64,000 nt of DNA from positions 1-64,000 of the forward strand of contig JALSIB010000043.1 in the NCBI GenBank assembly GCA_026981855.1, written 5' to 3'. Positions 43,404-52,900 of the stretch are shown here, in pieces (the stretch's first letter is position 1; every line of letters begins with the position of its first letter). A program made the translations under genes and the position numbers. The DNA is from Methylothermaceae bacterium. GTDB taxonomy: Bacteria > Pseudomonadota > Gammaproteobacteria > Methylococcales > Methylothermaceae. The notes beneath the pieces are model-generated. The model was not told the origin of the DNA and did not search any database. It was given only the letters and a program-made list of their open reading frames with translations.

Positions 43404-43784
43404 ATGTCCCTTGCCAAAGAAGACCTCGACCAGATTCGCCGCCTGATCCGTGAGGAGGTTCAGGCCCAGACCGCCCCGGGCCAGGGGTGGGTGCGCTACG
43501 ACCTGGAATTGCGCGAGCGCATGGTGCGGGTCGAGGAGGAACTCAAGCACCAGCGGGAATTGATGGAACAGGGCTTCCGCCTGATGGAGAAGCGTTTCGA
43601 GCAGATCGACAAGCGCTTCGAGCAAGTGGACAAGCGCTTCGAGCAAGTGGACAAGCGCTTCGAGCAGGTGGACAAACGCTTCGAGCAGCTCACCACTCGC
43701 ATCGACCGCTTCATGCGCTGGTCCTTCGCCCTTACCCTCACCGTCGGCGGTCTGGTGGTGGCCGCCATCAGGTACCTGCCCTGA
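43404..43784 (+). CDS. Coiled-coil protein with heptad repeats and C-terminal membrane helix
   Basis: 126 residues from the ATG at 43404, which has GGAG 8 nt upstream. After a helical N-terminus (EDLDQIRRLIREEVQAQ) a long coiled coil contains five near-identical seven-residue units of the type KRFEQVD (about 63-97). A C-terminal hydrophobic helix follows (WSFALTLTVGGLVVAAI). The units are encoded by exact or near-exact 21-nt tandem repeats. The shape is that of a tail-anchored coiled-coil adaptor. Similar short KRFEQVD proteins occur in other gammaproteobacteria without known function. Confidence 0.75.
   Translation: MSLAKEDLDQIRRLIREEVQAQTAPGQGWVRYDLELRERMVRVEEELKHQRELMEQGFRLMEKRFEQIDKRFEQVDKRFEQVDKRFEQVDKRFEQLTTRIDRFMRWSFALTLTVGGLVVAAIRYLP
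43590..43694 (+). repeat. Five 21-nt tandem repeats within a coding region
   Basis: Units start at 43590, 43611, 43632, 43653 and 43674. The second and third are identical and the fourth differs by one base. Because each unit is seven codons, gain or loss by slippage changes coiled-coil length without a frameshift. Confidence 0.9.
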
Positions 43785-43868
43785 AGTCCGGATTCCCTTC
43801 TCTTGCAAGGATTGTAATTTCTCCACAGTGTGCTATCGTTCATCGCCATTTGATATCAGGAAAAGGCG

Positions 43869-44630
43869 ATGCGGGTTCCAAGGATAGTAATTTCGGTTCT
43901 CTTCACAGCGGCGGCGCCCCTTCTCGAAGCCGGCCCTTTGGACCAATCGCTGGCGGTTGAAACCGGCACGCTTCGAGACTCGGCCCGGAGCCAGCGGAAA
44001 ATCGACAAGCTGGATGATGCGACGCGCAAAATGTTGGAAGAATACCGCCGAACCCTGCGGGAAATCGAAACCCTGAAAGCCTATACGGCCAACCTGAAGC
44101 AACTGGTCGACTCCCAGCGGCAGGAAAAAGCCTCCCTCCAGCGCCAGATCGAAGAAATCGCCATCGCCGAAAGAGAAATCGTCCCCCTCATGACTTCCAT
44201 GGTCCAGACCCTGGAAGAATTCATCGAGCTCGACATACCCTTTCTCCCGGAAGAACGACACCAGCGTATCGACCAGCTCAAACGCTTGCTGGGGTCGTCC
44301 GAAACCACGACCGCTGAAAAATTCCGCCGCATTCTGGAAGCCTACCAGATAGAAAACGAATACGCCTTGACCATTGAGGCCTATCGCGAGGAATTGACCC
44401 TGAACGGCGAAAAGAAACCGGTGGATTTTCTTCGCATCGGCAGAGTGGCCTTGTTCTATCAAACGCTCGACGGCAACCATTCCGGATTCTGGGTGGCCAG
44501 GGAAAAGCGTTGGCAGGCGCTTCCGGATGATTATCGCCGACCCATTCGCCAGGGACTGAGAATCGCCCGCAAGGAAGCCGCCCCCGATCTTTTGACCCTG
44601 CCGATGCCGACAGCCGGAGCGAGCCAATGA
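43869..44630 (+). CDS. DUF3450 family periplasmic protein
   Basis: 253 residues with a signal peptide (about 1-21), then a long coiled coil (about 40-105) and a compact helical C-terminal domain ending in TLDGNHSGFWVAREKRWQALP. DUF3450 proteins are encoded with TonB2-type systems (TtpC-ExbB2-ExbD2-TonB2 of vibrios), where they are thought to assist energy transduction. The stop overlaps the next start (ATGA), starting an operon of six genes. Confidence 0.85.
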   Translation: MRVPRIVISVLFTAAAPLLEAGPLDQSLAVETGTLRDSARSQRKIDKLDDATRKMLEEYRRTLREIETLKAYTANLKQLVDSQRQEKASLQRQIEEIAIAEREIVPLMTSMVQTLEEFIELDIPFLPEERHQRIDQLKRLLGSSETTTAEKFRRILEAYQIENEYALTIEAYREELTLNGEKKPVDFLRIGRVALFYQTLDGNHSGFWVAREKRWQALPDDYRRPIRQGLRIARKEAAPDLLTLPMPTAGASQ

Positions 44631-45976
44631 GAAGGGCCGGCTGTTTGACAGGGTTCACGTTTTTCTTTCTGGTTCTGATCGCAAGCAGCGCTCCCGCTTC
44701 CGATCTAGACCGGCTCTTGAGCCGGGTCAGGCAACACCAGCAACAAATCACCCGGATCAATCAGGAGCGGGAAAGCCGGTTCCTTGCCGACAAAAAACAA
44801 AGACAACAAATGCTGGCCGGAGTCCAAAGCGAACTGGCGAAGCTGGAACAGGAAGCAGCCGACTTGAAAAAACAGTTCGAAGAAAACCGCCAGCAACTCA
44901 TCGAACTGGAAGAAAAGTTGCAGTCCAGCGCCGGCGTCATGGGCGAGATCGTCGGCACGGTGCGCCAAGTGGCGGGCGACCTCAAGGCGACGCTCGCCAA
45001 CTCCCTGGTTTCGGCCCAGTTCCCCGGAAGAATTCGGCAACTGGCTCCGATTGCCGACAGCAAAACGCTTCCCACCGTGGACCAGTTGAATACCCTTTGG
45101 TATCTCCTGCTCCAGGAAATGACCGAGTCGGGCAAAGTTTCCCGATTCGAAAGCAAGATACTGGATGCAGCTGGAAACCCGGAACGCAAAACCGTCATCC
45201 GGATAGGTACATTCAACGCCATCACTGACGAAGGCTACCTACGCTACTTGCCGGAAACAGAAACCCTCATGCTCCTGCCCAGACAACCTGAAGGCCGGGT
45301 ATTGCGCCTCGCCACGGAATACGTAAAAGCCCAAGCAAACTGGGCGCCAGTGGCGATCGACCCTTCCCGCGGCACCCTCTTGGAAATGCTGATTCATGCC
45401 CCCGACTGGCGGGAAAGAATCCAGCAGGGCGGCATCATCGGCTACATCATCCTGGCGTTGGGGCTCACGGGCCTTGTGATCGTGGTAATCCGCCTGATCT
45501 ATCTGATCCGGACAGGGCACCACGTCGAGGCCCAGTTGTCGGACCTGGAATCCCCCCGGGAAAACAATCCTCTGGGCAGAATACTCAAAACCACCCTGGA
45601 GACGAGGCAAACGGACCCGGAAAACCTGGAAGCGTTGCTCGACGAGGCGATCCTGAGGGAAATCCCGCCCCTGGAAAGAGGCCAGGCGCTGGTGAAACTC
45701 ATCACGGCGGTCGCCCCCCTGCTGGGGCTCCTTGGAACCGTGACCGGCATGATACAAACCTTTCAGGCCATCAGTCTGTTCGGCACTGGGGATCCGAAGC
45801 TCATGGCAAGCGGTATCTCCCAGGCCCTGGTCACCACGCTCCTGGGCCTGTCGGTCGCCATTCCATTGTTGTTCCTTCACTCGTTACTGGTCAATCGCAG
45901 CCGTACCATCATCCAGATTCTGGAGGAACAAAGCGCTGGTCTGATCAGCTTGATTCTGGAAAAACGGCCCCGATGA
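44627..45976 (+). CDS. MotA/TolQ/ExbB proton-channel protein with periplasmic extension (TtpC-like)
   Basis: 449 residues: signal peptide (about 1-25), a periplasmic coiled-coil part (30-260), then a membrane domain with three helices (about 267-290, 363-385 and 410-430). The TolQ/ExbB core contains RGQALVKLITAVAPLLGLLGTVTGMI and the conserved GISQALVTTLLGLSVAIPLLF. This TtpC-type architecture differs from ordinary ExbB, which is encoded separately downstream. Probably couples proton- or sodium-motive force to a dedicated TonB. Confidence 0.85.
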   Translation: MRRAGCLTGFTFFFLVLIASSAPASDLDRLLSRVRQHQQQITRINQERESRFLADKKQRQQMLAGVQSELAKLEQEAADLKKQFEENRQQLIELEEKLQSSAGVMGEIVGTVRQVAGDLKATLANSLVSAQFPGRIRQLAPIADSKTLPTVDQLNTLWYLLLQEMTESGKVSRFESKILDAAGNPERKTVIRIGTFNAITDEGYLRYLPETETLMLLPRQPEGRVLRLATEYVKAQANWAPVAIDPSRGTLLEMLIHAPDWRERIQQGGIIGYIILALGLTGLVIVVIRLIYLIRTGHHVEAQLSDLESPRENNPLGRILKTTLETRQTDPENLEALLDEAILREIPPLERGQALVKLITAVAPLLGLLGTVTGMIQTFQAISLFGTGDPKLMASGISQALVTTLLGLSVAIPLLFLHSLLVNRSRTIIQILEEQSAGLISLILEKRPR

Positions 45977-46061
45977 CCCGCCCTCATGAAAGCGCGTTAC
46001 CTCCCGAACCCAAAGGCGGTCACCCGGAAAAATCAAGCCCGACGATCTGATTTTCGAAGCC

Positions 46062-46574
46062 GTGACAATGATAGAATCCATCGCTGAATTTTTCGCCCAG
46101 GGTGGACCGGTCATCCCCCTGATTTTTGCTCTGGCGGTGGCGCTTTGGACGCTGGTACTGGAACGCTACCTTTTTTTTCATTTGCGATATCCGGATCTGG
46201 CGAAGCGATTGCGCGCCCAATGGCGGGCACGTTCTGATAAACAGTCGTGGTATGCCCATCGAATAAGGGAAACCATGATCAGCACCGCCCGCCACCAGTT
46301 GGGACGCACCCTGATCCTGATCAAAGCCCTGGTTGGACTGTGTCCCCTACTGGGGCTGCTGGGAACGGTCAGCGGAATGATCCATATGTTCGACGCCATG
46401 GCTGTCTTTGGTTCCGGCAACGCCCGTGCCATGGCCACCCACATTTCCCACGCCACGCTTCCAACCCTGGCGGGAATGTCCGTCGCCATCGCCGGACTGT
46501 ATTTCAGTCAAAGGATCGAGCAGCGGGTGGACAACGAAACCCGCCGCTTGAGCGACAGCCTGTATTTCGAGTGA
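46062..46574 (+). CDS. exbB: Biopolymer transport protein ExbB
   Basis: 170-residue inner-membrane channel subunit with three helices; LIKALVGLCPLLGLLGTVSGMI and ISHATLPTLAGMSVAIAGLYF are the conserved TolQ/ExbB motifs. The annotated start is GTG, with an ATG two codons later equally likely. It is separated from the TtpC-like gene by 85 nt, the only sizeable gap in this operon. Confidence 0.9.
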   Translation: MTMIESIAEFFAQGGPVIPLIFALAVALWTLVLERYLFFHLRYPDLAKRLRAQWRARSDKQSWYAHRIRETMISTARHQLGRTLILIKALVGLCPLLGLLGTVSGMIHMFDAMAVFGSGNARAMATHISHATLPTLAGMSVAIAGLYFSQRIEQRVDNETRRLSDSLYFE

Positions 46575-46578
46575 CGAG

Positions 46579-46992
46579 ATGAGACGACGCTACCATGACA
46601 ATCAGAATCAGGACAGCGGCGAAATCAATCTGACGCCGATGCTCGACATCATTTTCATCATGCTGATTTTTTTTATCGTCACCACATCGTTCGTCAAGGA
46701 ATCGGGCATCGAGGTCAACCGTCCCACCGCTCAGACGGCACAACGTCAAGAGCGCGGCAACATCATTATCGCGATCAAACCCAACGGAGAAATCTGGATC
46801 GACAAACGCCTGGTGGACATCCGCGCCGTCCGGGCGATGATCGCCAGGCTCCGGGCCGAAAATCCCCTGGGAAATGTCGTCATCGCCGCGGACCGGGACG
46901 CCAAAGTCAGCATCCTGACCCGGGTCATGGATCAGGTCAGACTGGCCGGCGTGACCGACATGGCGATCGCCGCCACCACAGAACCCAGATGA
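46579..46992 (+). CDS. exbD: Biopolymer transport protein ExbD
   Basis: 137-residue bitopic protein. The single N-terminal helix follows the conserved INLTPMLDIIFIMLIFF, including the ion-conducting Asp of LTPMLDII (about residue 22). The periplasmic domain (IIIAIKPNGEIWID...VVIAADRDAKVSILTRVMD) is typical. It overlaps the tonB start by 4 nt. Confidence 0.93.
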   Translation: MRRRYHDNQNQDSGEINLTPMLDIIFIMLIFFIVTTSFVKESGIEVNRPTAQTAQRQERGNIIIAIKPNGEIWIDKRLVDIRAVRAMIARLRAENPLGNVVIAADRDAKVSILTRVMDQVRLAGVTDMAIAATTEPR

Positions 46993-47624
46993 ATCCCCGG
47001 TTGCTCTGGCCCCTCTCTTTGACACTCGGCCTGGTGGTGTCAGTGGGACTGTTCTGGTTGATGTCGCTCATGGTTTCAGGTTTCCGTTTCGATCTGGACG
47101 AATCCCGGCCATCCAGAATCGTTGAATTCGTGCGTCTCAAGCGACAACAACGCCCCCCTCCGACCCGACGTCAACCACCTCCCCCACCGAAAAAGGAGCC
47201 ACCGCCTCCCAAACCGGCGCTGGCGAGTCCCCATCAGGCAATTCCACAGCCCAATGTGGATATCGATGTTCCCACACTCGACCTCTCCCTCTCAACCCGC
47301 CTGCAGGGATCGTTACTCAGCGGTATCGAGATGACGCAGGGCACGGGGCCCACCAGTGCGGTCACGCCTCTGGTCAGAATCCCCCCCCGCTATCCCATGA
47401 AGGCAAGAAGGCGCAGAATAGAGGGTTGGGTGAAGCTGGAGTTCACCATCACCAAAGAAGGCACGGTAAAGGACGTTCGGGTCGTCGAGGCCCACCCCCG
47501 GGGAATTTTCGACCAGGCCGCCATGAGAGCGATCTCCCGTTGGAAATTCAAACCCCTCATCATAGAGGGAACCCCGGTGGAACAACGGGCGGTACAAGTT
47601 CTGCAATTCAAGCTGCGAAAATGA
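46989..47624 (+). CDS. tonB: TonB-type energy transducer
   Basis: 211 residues. An N-terminal membrane anchor (LLWPLSLTLGLVVSVGLFWLM) is followed by a proline-rich spacer (residues about 52-75, PPP blocks alternating with Lys/Arg) and the C-terminal TonB domain PPRYPMKARRRRIEGWV...AISRWKFKPL. Short TonB2-like form. Its stop overlaps the TPR gene start (ATGA). The partner outer-membrane receptor is not in the window. Confidence 0.93.
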   Translation: MNPRLLWPLSLTLGLVVSVGLFWLMSLMVSGFRFDLDESRPSRIVEFVRLKRQQRPPPTRRQPPPPPKKEPPPPKPALASPHQAIPQPNVDIDVPTLDLSLSTRLQGSLLSGIEMTQGTGPTSAVTPLVRIPPRYPMKARRRRIEGWVKLEFTITKEGTVKDVRVVEAHPRGIFDQAAMRAISRWKFKPLIIEGTPVEQRAVQVLQFKLRK

Positions 47625-48820
47625 TGAGACGTTCCATTTTCCTGCCGCTTTTATTCGTCCTGTCCACCTTTCCTGCACGCGTTCCTGCCGCCCCGACGCT
47701 GTCGCCCCAGACCTTCCAGGTTTTGCAAAAGGTAGAAGGGCTGCTGGATAAAAAAGCCTATGACCAGGCCGTCAGAAAAATACAAAAGCGCCTGAGCACC
47801 GTCTCTACTCCCTTGGAAAAGGCCCTGTTGCTGCGTGCGCTGGGTTCCACCTACACGTTGCAAGGCCAATACGCCAGGGCGGCGAAATACCTGGAACAGG
47901 CATTGGCGACCGGGGCACTCCCGGACGCCCAACGCCTCCAGGTCCAATACGCCCTGGGGCAGATCTATCTGGCCATGGAACGACCGGCCAAGGCCCTCCA
48001 ATCGCTCGAACGCTGGTTACGGTCAGCACCTGAAATCCATCCGCCGGACCGGGTGCTGCTCGCCCAGCTCTATGTCCAGCTCAAGCGATACCGGCGTGCG
48101 CTGAAACAGTTGAACCTGGCGATTGGGGCGTCCCACTCACCTCCGGAGGAATGGTTCGAACTCCGGCTTGCCATCCAGTATCAACTGAAAAACTACCCGG
48201 CGGCCATAGCCGACGCCAAGACCTTGTTGCGCTTGCATCCCGCCAGGGAGAAACTATGGCGGCAACTGGCCGGCCTTTACCAGTTGTCCGGCCAGCCCTT
48301 CTCGGCGGCGGCGGTAAAGGAACTGGAAGATTTTCTCGGTTTGCTCGACAAGGAAAGGGAGGTTCTCAATCTCGTCTCCATGCTCCGGGCCATTCATGTG
48401 CCTTTTCTGGCCGCATCGAGACTGGAAAAGGCGCTCGACCGGAAACAGGTTGCCCGTAATCACGAACATCTGACCTATCTGGCGACCCTGTGGACAGAGG
48501 CGAGAGAGTTGAAACGCGCCATTCGCACCTTGAAAGCCGCAGCCAGACTCGCCCCGGACGGAGAGACATGGCTGCGTCTCGGACAGCTTTACTATGAGCG
48601 GGGAAAATGGAACGAAGCCACCGAAGCACTCGGCAATGCCTTGAAGCGCGGGAGGCTGAAACACCCCGGGCGGACATGGCTGCTCCTGGGGAGTGCGTAT
48701 CTGGAACTTGAAAGATTGGGGCAGTCCCGTCACGCCTTCGAAAATGCCCTGCGATACCCGGAAAGCAAACAAACCGCAAAGCAATGGTTGAACTATCTCA
48801 AACATCTGCCCCCCGCCTGA
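47621..48820 (+). CDS. TPR-repeat periplasmic protein of the TonB cluster
   Basis: 399 residues with a signal peptide (about 1-23) and an array of tetratricopeptide-like helices (ALGSTYTLQGQYARAAKYLEQAL, ALGQIYLAMERPAKALQSLERWL, RLGQLYYERGKWNEATEALGNAL and others). A TPR protein closes the TonB2-like operons of vibrios and relatives. Its last 37 nt overlap the start of trmB in another frame. Confidence 0.85.
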   Translation: MMRRSIFLPLLFVLSTFPARVPAAPTLSPQTFQVLQKVEGLLDKKAYDQAVRKIQKRLSTVSTPLEKALLLRALGSTYTLQGQYARAAKYLEQALATGALPDAQRLQVQYALGQIYLAMERPAKALQSLERWLRSAPEIHPPDRVLLAQLYVQLKRYRRALKQLNLAIGASHSPPEEWFELRLAIQYQLKNYPAAIADAKTLLRLHPAREKLWRQLAGLYQLSGQPFSAAAVKELEDFLGLLDKEREVLNLVSMLRAIHVPFLAASRLEKALDRKQVARNHEHLTYLATLWTEARELKRAIRTLKAAARLAPDGETWLRLGQLYYERGKWNEATEALGNALKRGRLKHPGRTWLLLGSAYLELERLGQSRHAFENALRYPESKQTAKQWLNYLKHLPPA

Positions 48821-49485
48821 AGCGGCGAATCCAAAGTTTCGTCGGCCGGGAAGGCAGGCTCACACCAGCTCAGAAAAGGGCGCTGGAAACACTCTGGCCC
48901 CTCTATGGCCTCGACACACAAGCGCCTTTCGATGCCGACCGTGTCTTTTGTCGTCAGGCCCCCCTCATCCTGGAGATCGGTTTCGGTAACGGCGAAAGCC
49001 TGCTGGAAATGGCACGCTCCCATCCCCAATTCAACTACCTGGGCATCGAAGTCCATCGTCCCGGCGTGGGACACCTGCTGCTCGCTCTCAAACGATACGA
49101 ATTGAACAATGTACGGATTTATTGCGCCGACGCAGTGGAGATTTTGCGTGAACGGATTCGAGATCAGGCATTGCAACGGATCAATATCTTTTTCCCCGAT
49201 CCCTGGCCAAAAAAACGGCACCACAAAAGACGCTTGATTCAGCCGGATTTCGTCAGTATGGCGATGAGGAAGTTACAACCGGACGGCTTTCTCCATTTGG
49301 CCACCGATTGGCCCGACTATGCCCGCACGATGCAGGAGGCGGTCGCCACCTGCCCCGCCCTGCATCCCATTCCCGTCTCCCGGCTACATCCCGCCCGCCC
49401 CCGCACCAAATTCGAGAAACGGGGGCTCAGGCTTGGACACCGAGTCACCGATCTCGCATATATCAAACATGTGGGAGGACTATGA
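48784..49485 (+). CDS. trmB: tRNA (guanine-N7-)-methyltransferase
   Basis: 233-residue SAM-dependent enzyme modifying G46 of tRNAs. Rossmann-fold motif I is LILEIGFGNGESLLEMA, with the family motifs FPDPWPKKRHHKRRLIQPDF and the C-terminal TKFEKRGLRLGHRVTDL. The N-terminus RIQSFVGREGRLT is typical. Ends 3 nt before the stop of the convergent dynamin-like gene. Confidence 0.95.
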   Translation: MVELSQTSAPRLKRRIQSFVGREGRLTPAQKRALETLWPLYGLDTQAPFDADRVFCRQAPLILEIGFGNGESLLEMARSHPQFNYLGIEVHRPGVGHLLLALKRYELNNVRIYCADAVEILRERIRDQALQRINIFFPDPWPKKRHHKRRLIQPDFVSMAMRKLQPDGFLHLATDWPDYARTMQEAVATCPALHPIPVSRLHPARPRTKFEKRGLRLGHRVTDLAYIKHVGGL

Positions 49486-49488
49486 CTG

Positions 49489-51465
49489 TCAGGAACAGGC
49501 AGCCACCGGCTGTTCGACTTCCATTTCCATTTGCTCGCCTTCCCCGCCGGTGATGATTGCAAGAATGGCTTCCAACTCGCGTTTTTGAACCAGCAGCGGC
49601 ATCAACGCTTGTTCCAGTTTTTCGATCTCCTGATCCAGAGATTCCTTGGATTGATTGACCTTACGCAATACCGACAAGCGTTGCTCGATCGTCTTTTTGT
49701 GCTCTTTGATCTGTTGCACCAGCGGCGACATCACGACCGCACTCCAGTCGGAGGCTTCCCTGTGCACTTGATGCAACATCTTGCGCGCTTTGGACAGAAC
49801 GGTGACATAAAGCTTCTGAATCACCAGATGCTGCTCCATCAGGGTCGAAGACATACTGGTGCGGAACGACTCGCCTTCCTGAAAAAGGTCTTCCAGAACC
49901 ACCTGATATTTCCGTATCGAGTATTCCGGTGGGGTGATCTTACTGTAACCATGTTCTTCGGCGAACCTGCGATAGATGTCATTGACCAGCTTTTGCGTAT
50001 CTTCCGCCACCTGTATGCCTTCATGCAAAATCGCCGCCAAGTCATCGAAAACGTTTTTCATGGCCTGCTTCATCCCATAGGTGGTGAAGCTCGCCTCCAT
50101 GGAACGGGTATGGTCTTTGATGACCTGATCAACCCGTTTCGGAGCCAACACATCCAGCATCCTTTTGACCTGCATGGAAAAAACCCGGCGGCTGGCCTGA
50201 AAGTGATCGACGCTCTGCAGATAACCGCTCTGATGGGTCCGGGTCTCATCCATCAATTGCAGGGTCATATCCTCATTCTGGGTATCCAGGTTGCGTAATT
50301 CATCCAGTTGTTTGCGCAATTGCTCGGTTTCCGAGGAAACGACTTCCAGCGACTCGGTGACCAGATGGCCAACCCCTTGAGTGATTGCCCGTTGCAGGAT
50401 CTCACGCCGGCTTTGCAGCACATCTTGGGCGAGATAATCCTCCAGTCTCGTCATCCGGCTCTTTTCCAGCAACGCCTGATCCTTTTTGACCTTGGCGAGC
50501 AAGGCCTGCTTGGCGGAGAGGGGAAAAATCAACGCCTCTTCCACGTTGAGAATCCTGGAAGTCTCCTTCACCTGGCTGTGAATCGATTGTTCGATGCTGG
50601 CATCGCTTTGCAGGTCATCCCAAAGGGTATCGATCTTGTTCATCACCACCGCCAGATGACGCTGTTGGGCACCATCGAGATTACACACGTGATTCTGCCA
50701 CATGTCCATATCGCTCTTGGTCACACCCGTATCCGCCGCCAACACAAACAAGACCGCCTGGGCACTGGGAAGCATACTCAAGGTCAGTTCGGGTTCCGAA
50801 CCCAGCGCATTGAGACCGGGAGTATCGAGAATGACCAACCCCTCCTGCAAGAGCGGATGGGGAAAACTGATCAAGGCGTGACGCCAGCAGGGAATTTCCA
50901 CGCTCTCCGGCGGCAGATCCTCGGCATGATTCATGTCCTCGTGATAGAGCCCCAAACGTTTGGCCTCTTCCAGGCTCACCCGCTTGACCGCCACCAGTTC
51001 CTGAAAGGCCTCCTGCATCTGAATCGAGGAATCGGGATCCAATTCGATATGCATCCATTGGTCGGGCCTGTCCTTGTACTCGGACAAGGAGATGTCTTCC
51101 AGTCTCGTCTCGATCTTCAGCAACCGGATATAGCTGCCATTGTCCTTATCGCAAAAGATCTCGGTAGGACACATGGTCGTGCGCCCAGGTGTGGACGGTA
51201 GAAGCCGCACGCCCGTTTCAGCGAAAAACAGGGAATTGATCAATTCCGTCTTGCCGCGCGAGAACTCCGCCACGAAAGCGATGGTCATCTGTTCGGAATT
51301 CAGGTTCCTCCGCATACCCAAGATCAGTTCTTCCACCTCGGAAGTGTTCAGGTCATACTTCTTGAGCCAGGCATGATACTGCTCGATCGCTTCGACCAGA
51401 CGGTTTTTCCACTGTCCGTAGGCTTGCAGCTGTTGCTGAAAGTGCATTTTACTCATCTCCGGCAA
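49489..51465 (-). CDS. Dynamin-family GTPase
   Basis: 658-residue dynamin-like protein. The GTPase domain has a P-loop in VAEFSRGKTELINSLF (about 64-79), a switch I threonine in PSTPGRTTMCPT, G3 LDTPGLNALG and G4 NKID. The rest is helical, with long coiled-coil stretches (about 385-650), as in bacterial dynamins that remodel or protect membranes. No transmembrane paddle is obvious, apart from moderately hydrophobic segments. Single-gene unit next to the N-ATPase relic; no pairing with a second dynamin gene is seen. Confidence 0.85.
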   Translation of the reverse strand: MPEMSKMHFQQQLQAYGQWKNRLVEAIEQYHAWLKKYDLNTSEVEELILGMRRNLNSEQMTIAFVAEFSRGKTELINSLFFAETGVRLLPSTPGRTTMCPTEIFCDKDNGSYIRLLKIETRLEDISLSEYKDRPDQWMHIELDPDSSIQMQEAFQELVAVKRVSLEEAKRLGLYHEDMNHAEDLPPESVEIPCWRHALISFPHPLLQEGLVILDTPGLNALGSEPELTLSMLPSAQAVLFVLAADTGVTKSDMDMWQNHVCNLDGAQQRHLAVVMNKIDTLWDDLQSDASIEQSIHSQVKETSRILNVEEALIFPLSAKQALLAKVKKDQALLEKSRMTRLEDYLAQDVLQSRREILQRAITQGVGHLVTESLEVVSSETEQLRKQLDELRNLDTQNEDMTLQLMDETRTHQSGYLQSVDHFQASRRVFSMQVKRMLDVLAPKRVDQVIKDHTRSMEASFTTYGMKQAMKNVFDDLAAILHEGIQVAEDTQKLVNDIYRRFAEEHGYSKITPPEYSIRKYQVVLEDLFQEGESFRTSMSSTLMEQHLVIQKLYVTVLSKARKMLHQVHREASDWSAVVMSPLVQQIKEHKKTIEQRLSVLRKVNQSKESLDQEIEKLEQALMPLLVQKRELEAILAIITGGEGEQMEMEVEQPVAACS

Positions 51466-51565
51466 AACGACTGGTTTGTATAAGTCATCCCGATACCGGG
51501 CTTACATGAAGTGTAGCCCAAAAATCACGAAGGTCAGCGCCCCCCACATTTTTCCATTAACCAGT

Positions 51566-52900
51566 TCACAAAATCGAAACAAAGGTGGAGATCACGGGCG
51601 GCGTCAAGGCATCCCCTTCGTCCTGCTTCAGCAACTCCCGGACCCGCCTGCCCCGTTCGATAATCTGACGGATCCGGTCGTCCAGTCGGGTACCGAAGCG
51701 GGCGAAGGTCTCGAGTTCCTCGTATTGCGCATAGGCCAACTTCAACTGACCGACCACTTCCCGATAGGCTGGAAGCTGGGCCTTGCCACCAACCCTAGAA
51801 ACCGATTTACCGATATCCACTGCGGGTAATTCCCCCCGCTGAAAGCGTTCGGGAGAAAGATACAACTGACCATCGGTGATCGAAATCAGATTGGTGGGGA
51901 TATAGGCCGAGATATTCTGGGCCTGGGTCTCGGCTATCGGCAAGGCGGTCAGACTTCCTCCTCCTTTCTCCCGATTGAGTTGGGTCGCTCGTTCGAGCAA
52001 CCGGGAATGGAGATAGAACACATCCCCGGGATAGGCTTCACGACCGGGAGGACGGCGCAATAGCAAAGAAAGCTCACGGTAGGCATCGGCATGATGGGAA
52101 AGATCGTCATAAACGACGAGTACATCGCGGCCCTGACTCATGAACCATTCTCCCACCGTGGTCACAGCATAAGGGGCGATGAACTGCAAGCCCGCAGGAG
52201 AATCACCGGTGGCGCTCACAACGATGCAGTACTTCATCGCATCCCGTTCACGCAATCTCGCGACCACCCTGGCAACAGCCTGCGCCCGCTGACCAATGGC
52301 GCAATAGATACAGATTACATCTTGATCGTGCTGATTGAGTATCGTATCCACGGCCAAGGTGGTCTTGCCGGTCTGGCGGTCGCCAAGGATCAACTCCCTT
52401 TGCCCCCTGCCAATGGGAACCAGGGCATCGATCACCTTGATCCCCGTTTGCAAGGGGATACGTACTGCCGCTCTGTCCAAGATCCGTGGCGCCGGCTTTT
52501 CCATTGGCCAGCGCTGCGGGGTATCGACGGGCGCATCCTCATCAAGAGGCCGTCCCAGAGGATCCACCACCCTTCCCAGCAATTTAGGACCCACTGGAAT
52601 GTCCAAGACCCGATGACGGCGAAACACCTTGCCACCAGCCTCGACCCGTTCCTCAGGATCCACCATCACCGCTCCCACGGATTCGGGGTCGAGATTCAGG
52701 GCCACAGCACGGCTCTCCGCCGGCAGTCTCAGAACTTCCATCGCCTGGACTCCAGGCAGGCCCTTTATTTTCAGCACCCCCTTTTCAACCCGCACGATAC
52801 GGCCGAGTTCCCGGGGCTTCAAATCATAACGGAAAGAGGACAAAACATTGCGCAGCAATTCCGCGCTTTCTTCCAGCAATAAATGGCGAATAGGGGTCAT
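51566..52900 (-). pseudogene. atpA: N-ATPase alpha subunit, C-terminally truncated
   Basis: 444 codons of the alternate (N-type, proposed Na+-translocating) F1 alpha subunit. The beta-barrel domain and nucleotide-binding domain are intact, with Walker A GDRQTGKT and [19 protein letters not shown]. The C-terminal helical domain stops after [11 protein letters not shown], followed by about 18 unrelated residues. Relatives are about 500 residues, so 50-70 are missing. The atpG (gamma) gene expected downstream is absent, and the beta gene is reduced to a stub. I class it as a relic even though its frame is open. Confidence 0.75.

Noticed and set aside
43590-43694. Tandem 21-nt repeats as a CRISPR array
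   Set aside because: The repeats are contiguous with no spacers and encode an in-frame heptad coiled coil.
51502-51549. 15-residue hydrophobic ORF (MWGALTFVIFGLHFM) between atpA and the dynamin gene
   Set aside because: Too short, weak ribosome binding site, and in debris after the atpA truncation; no support for translation.
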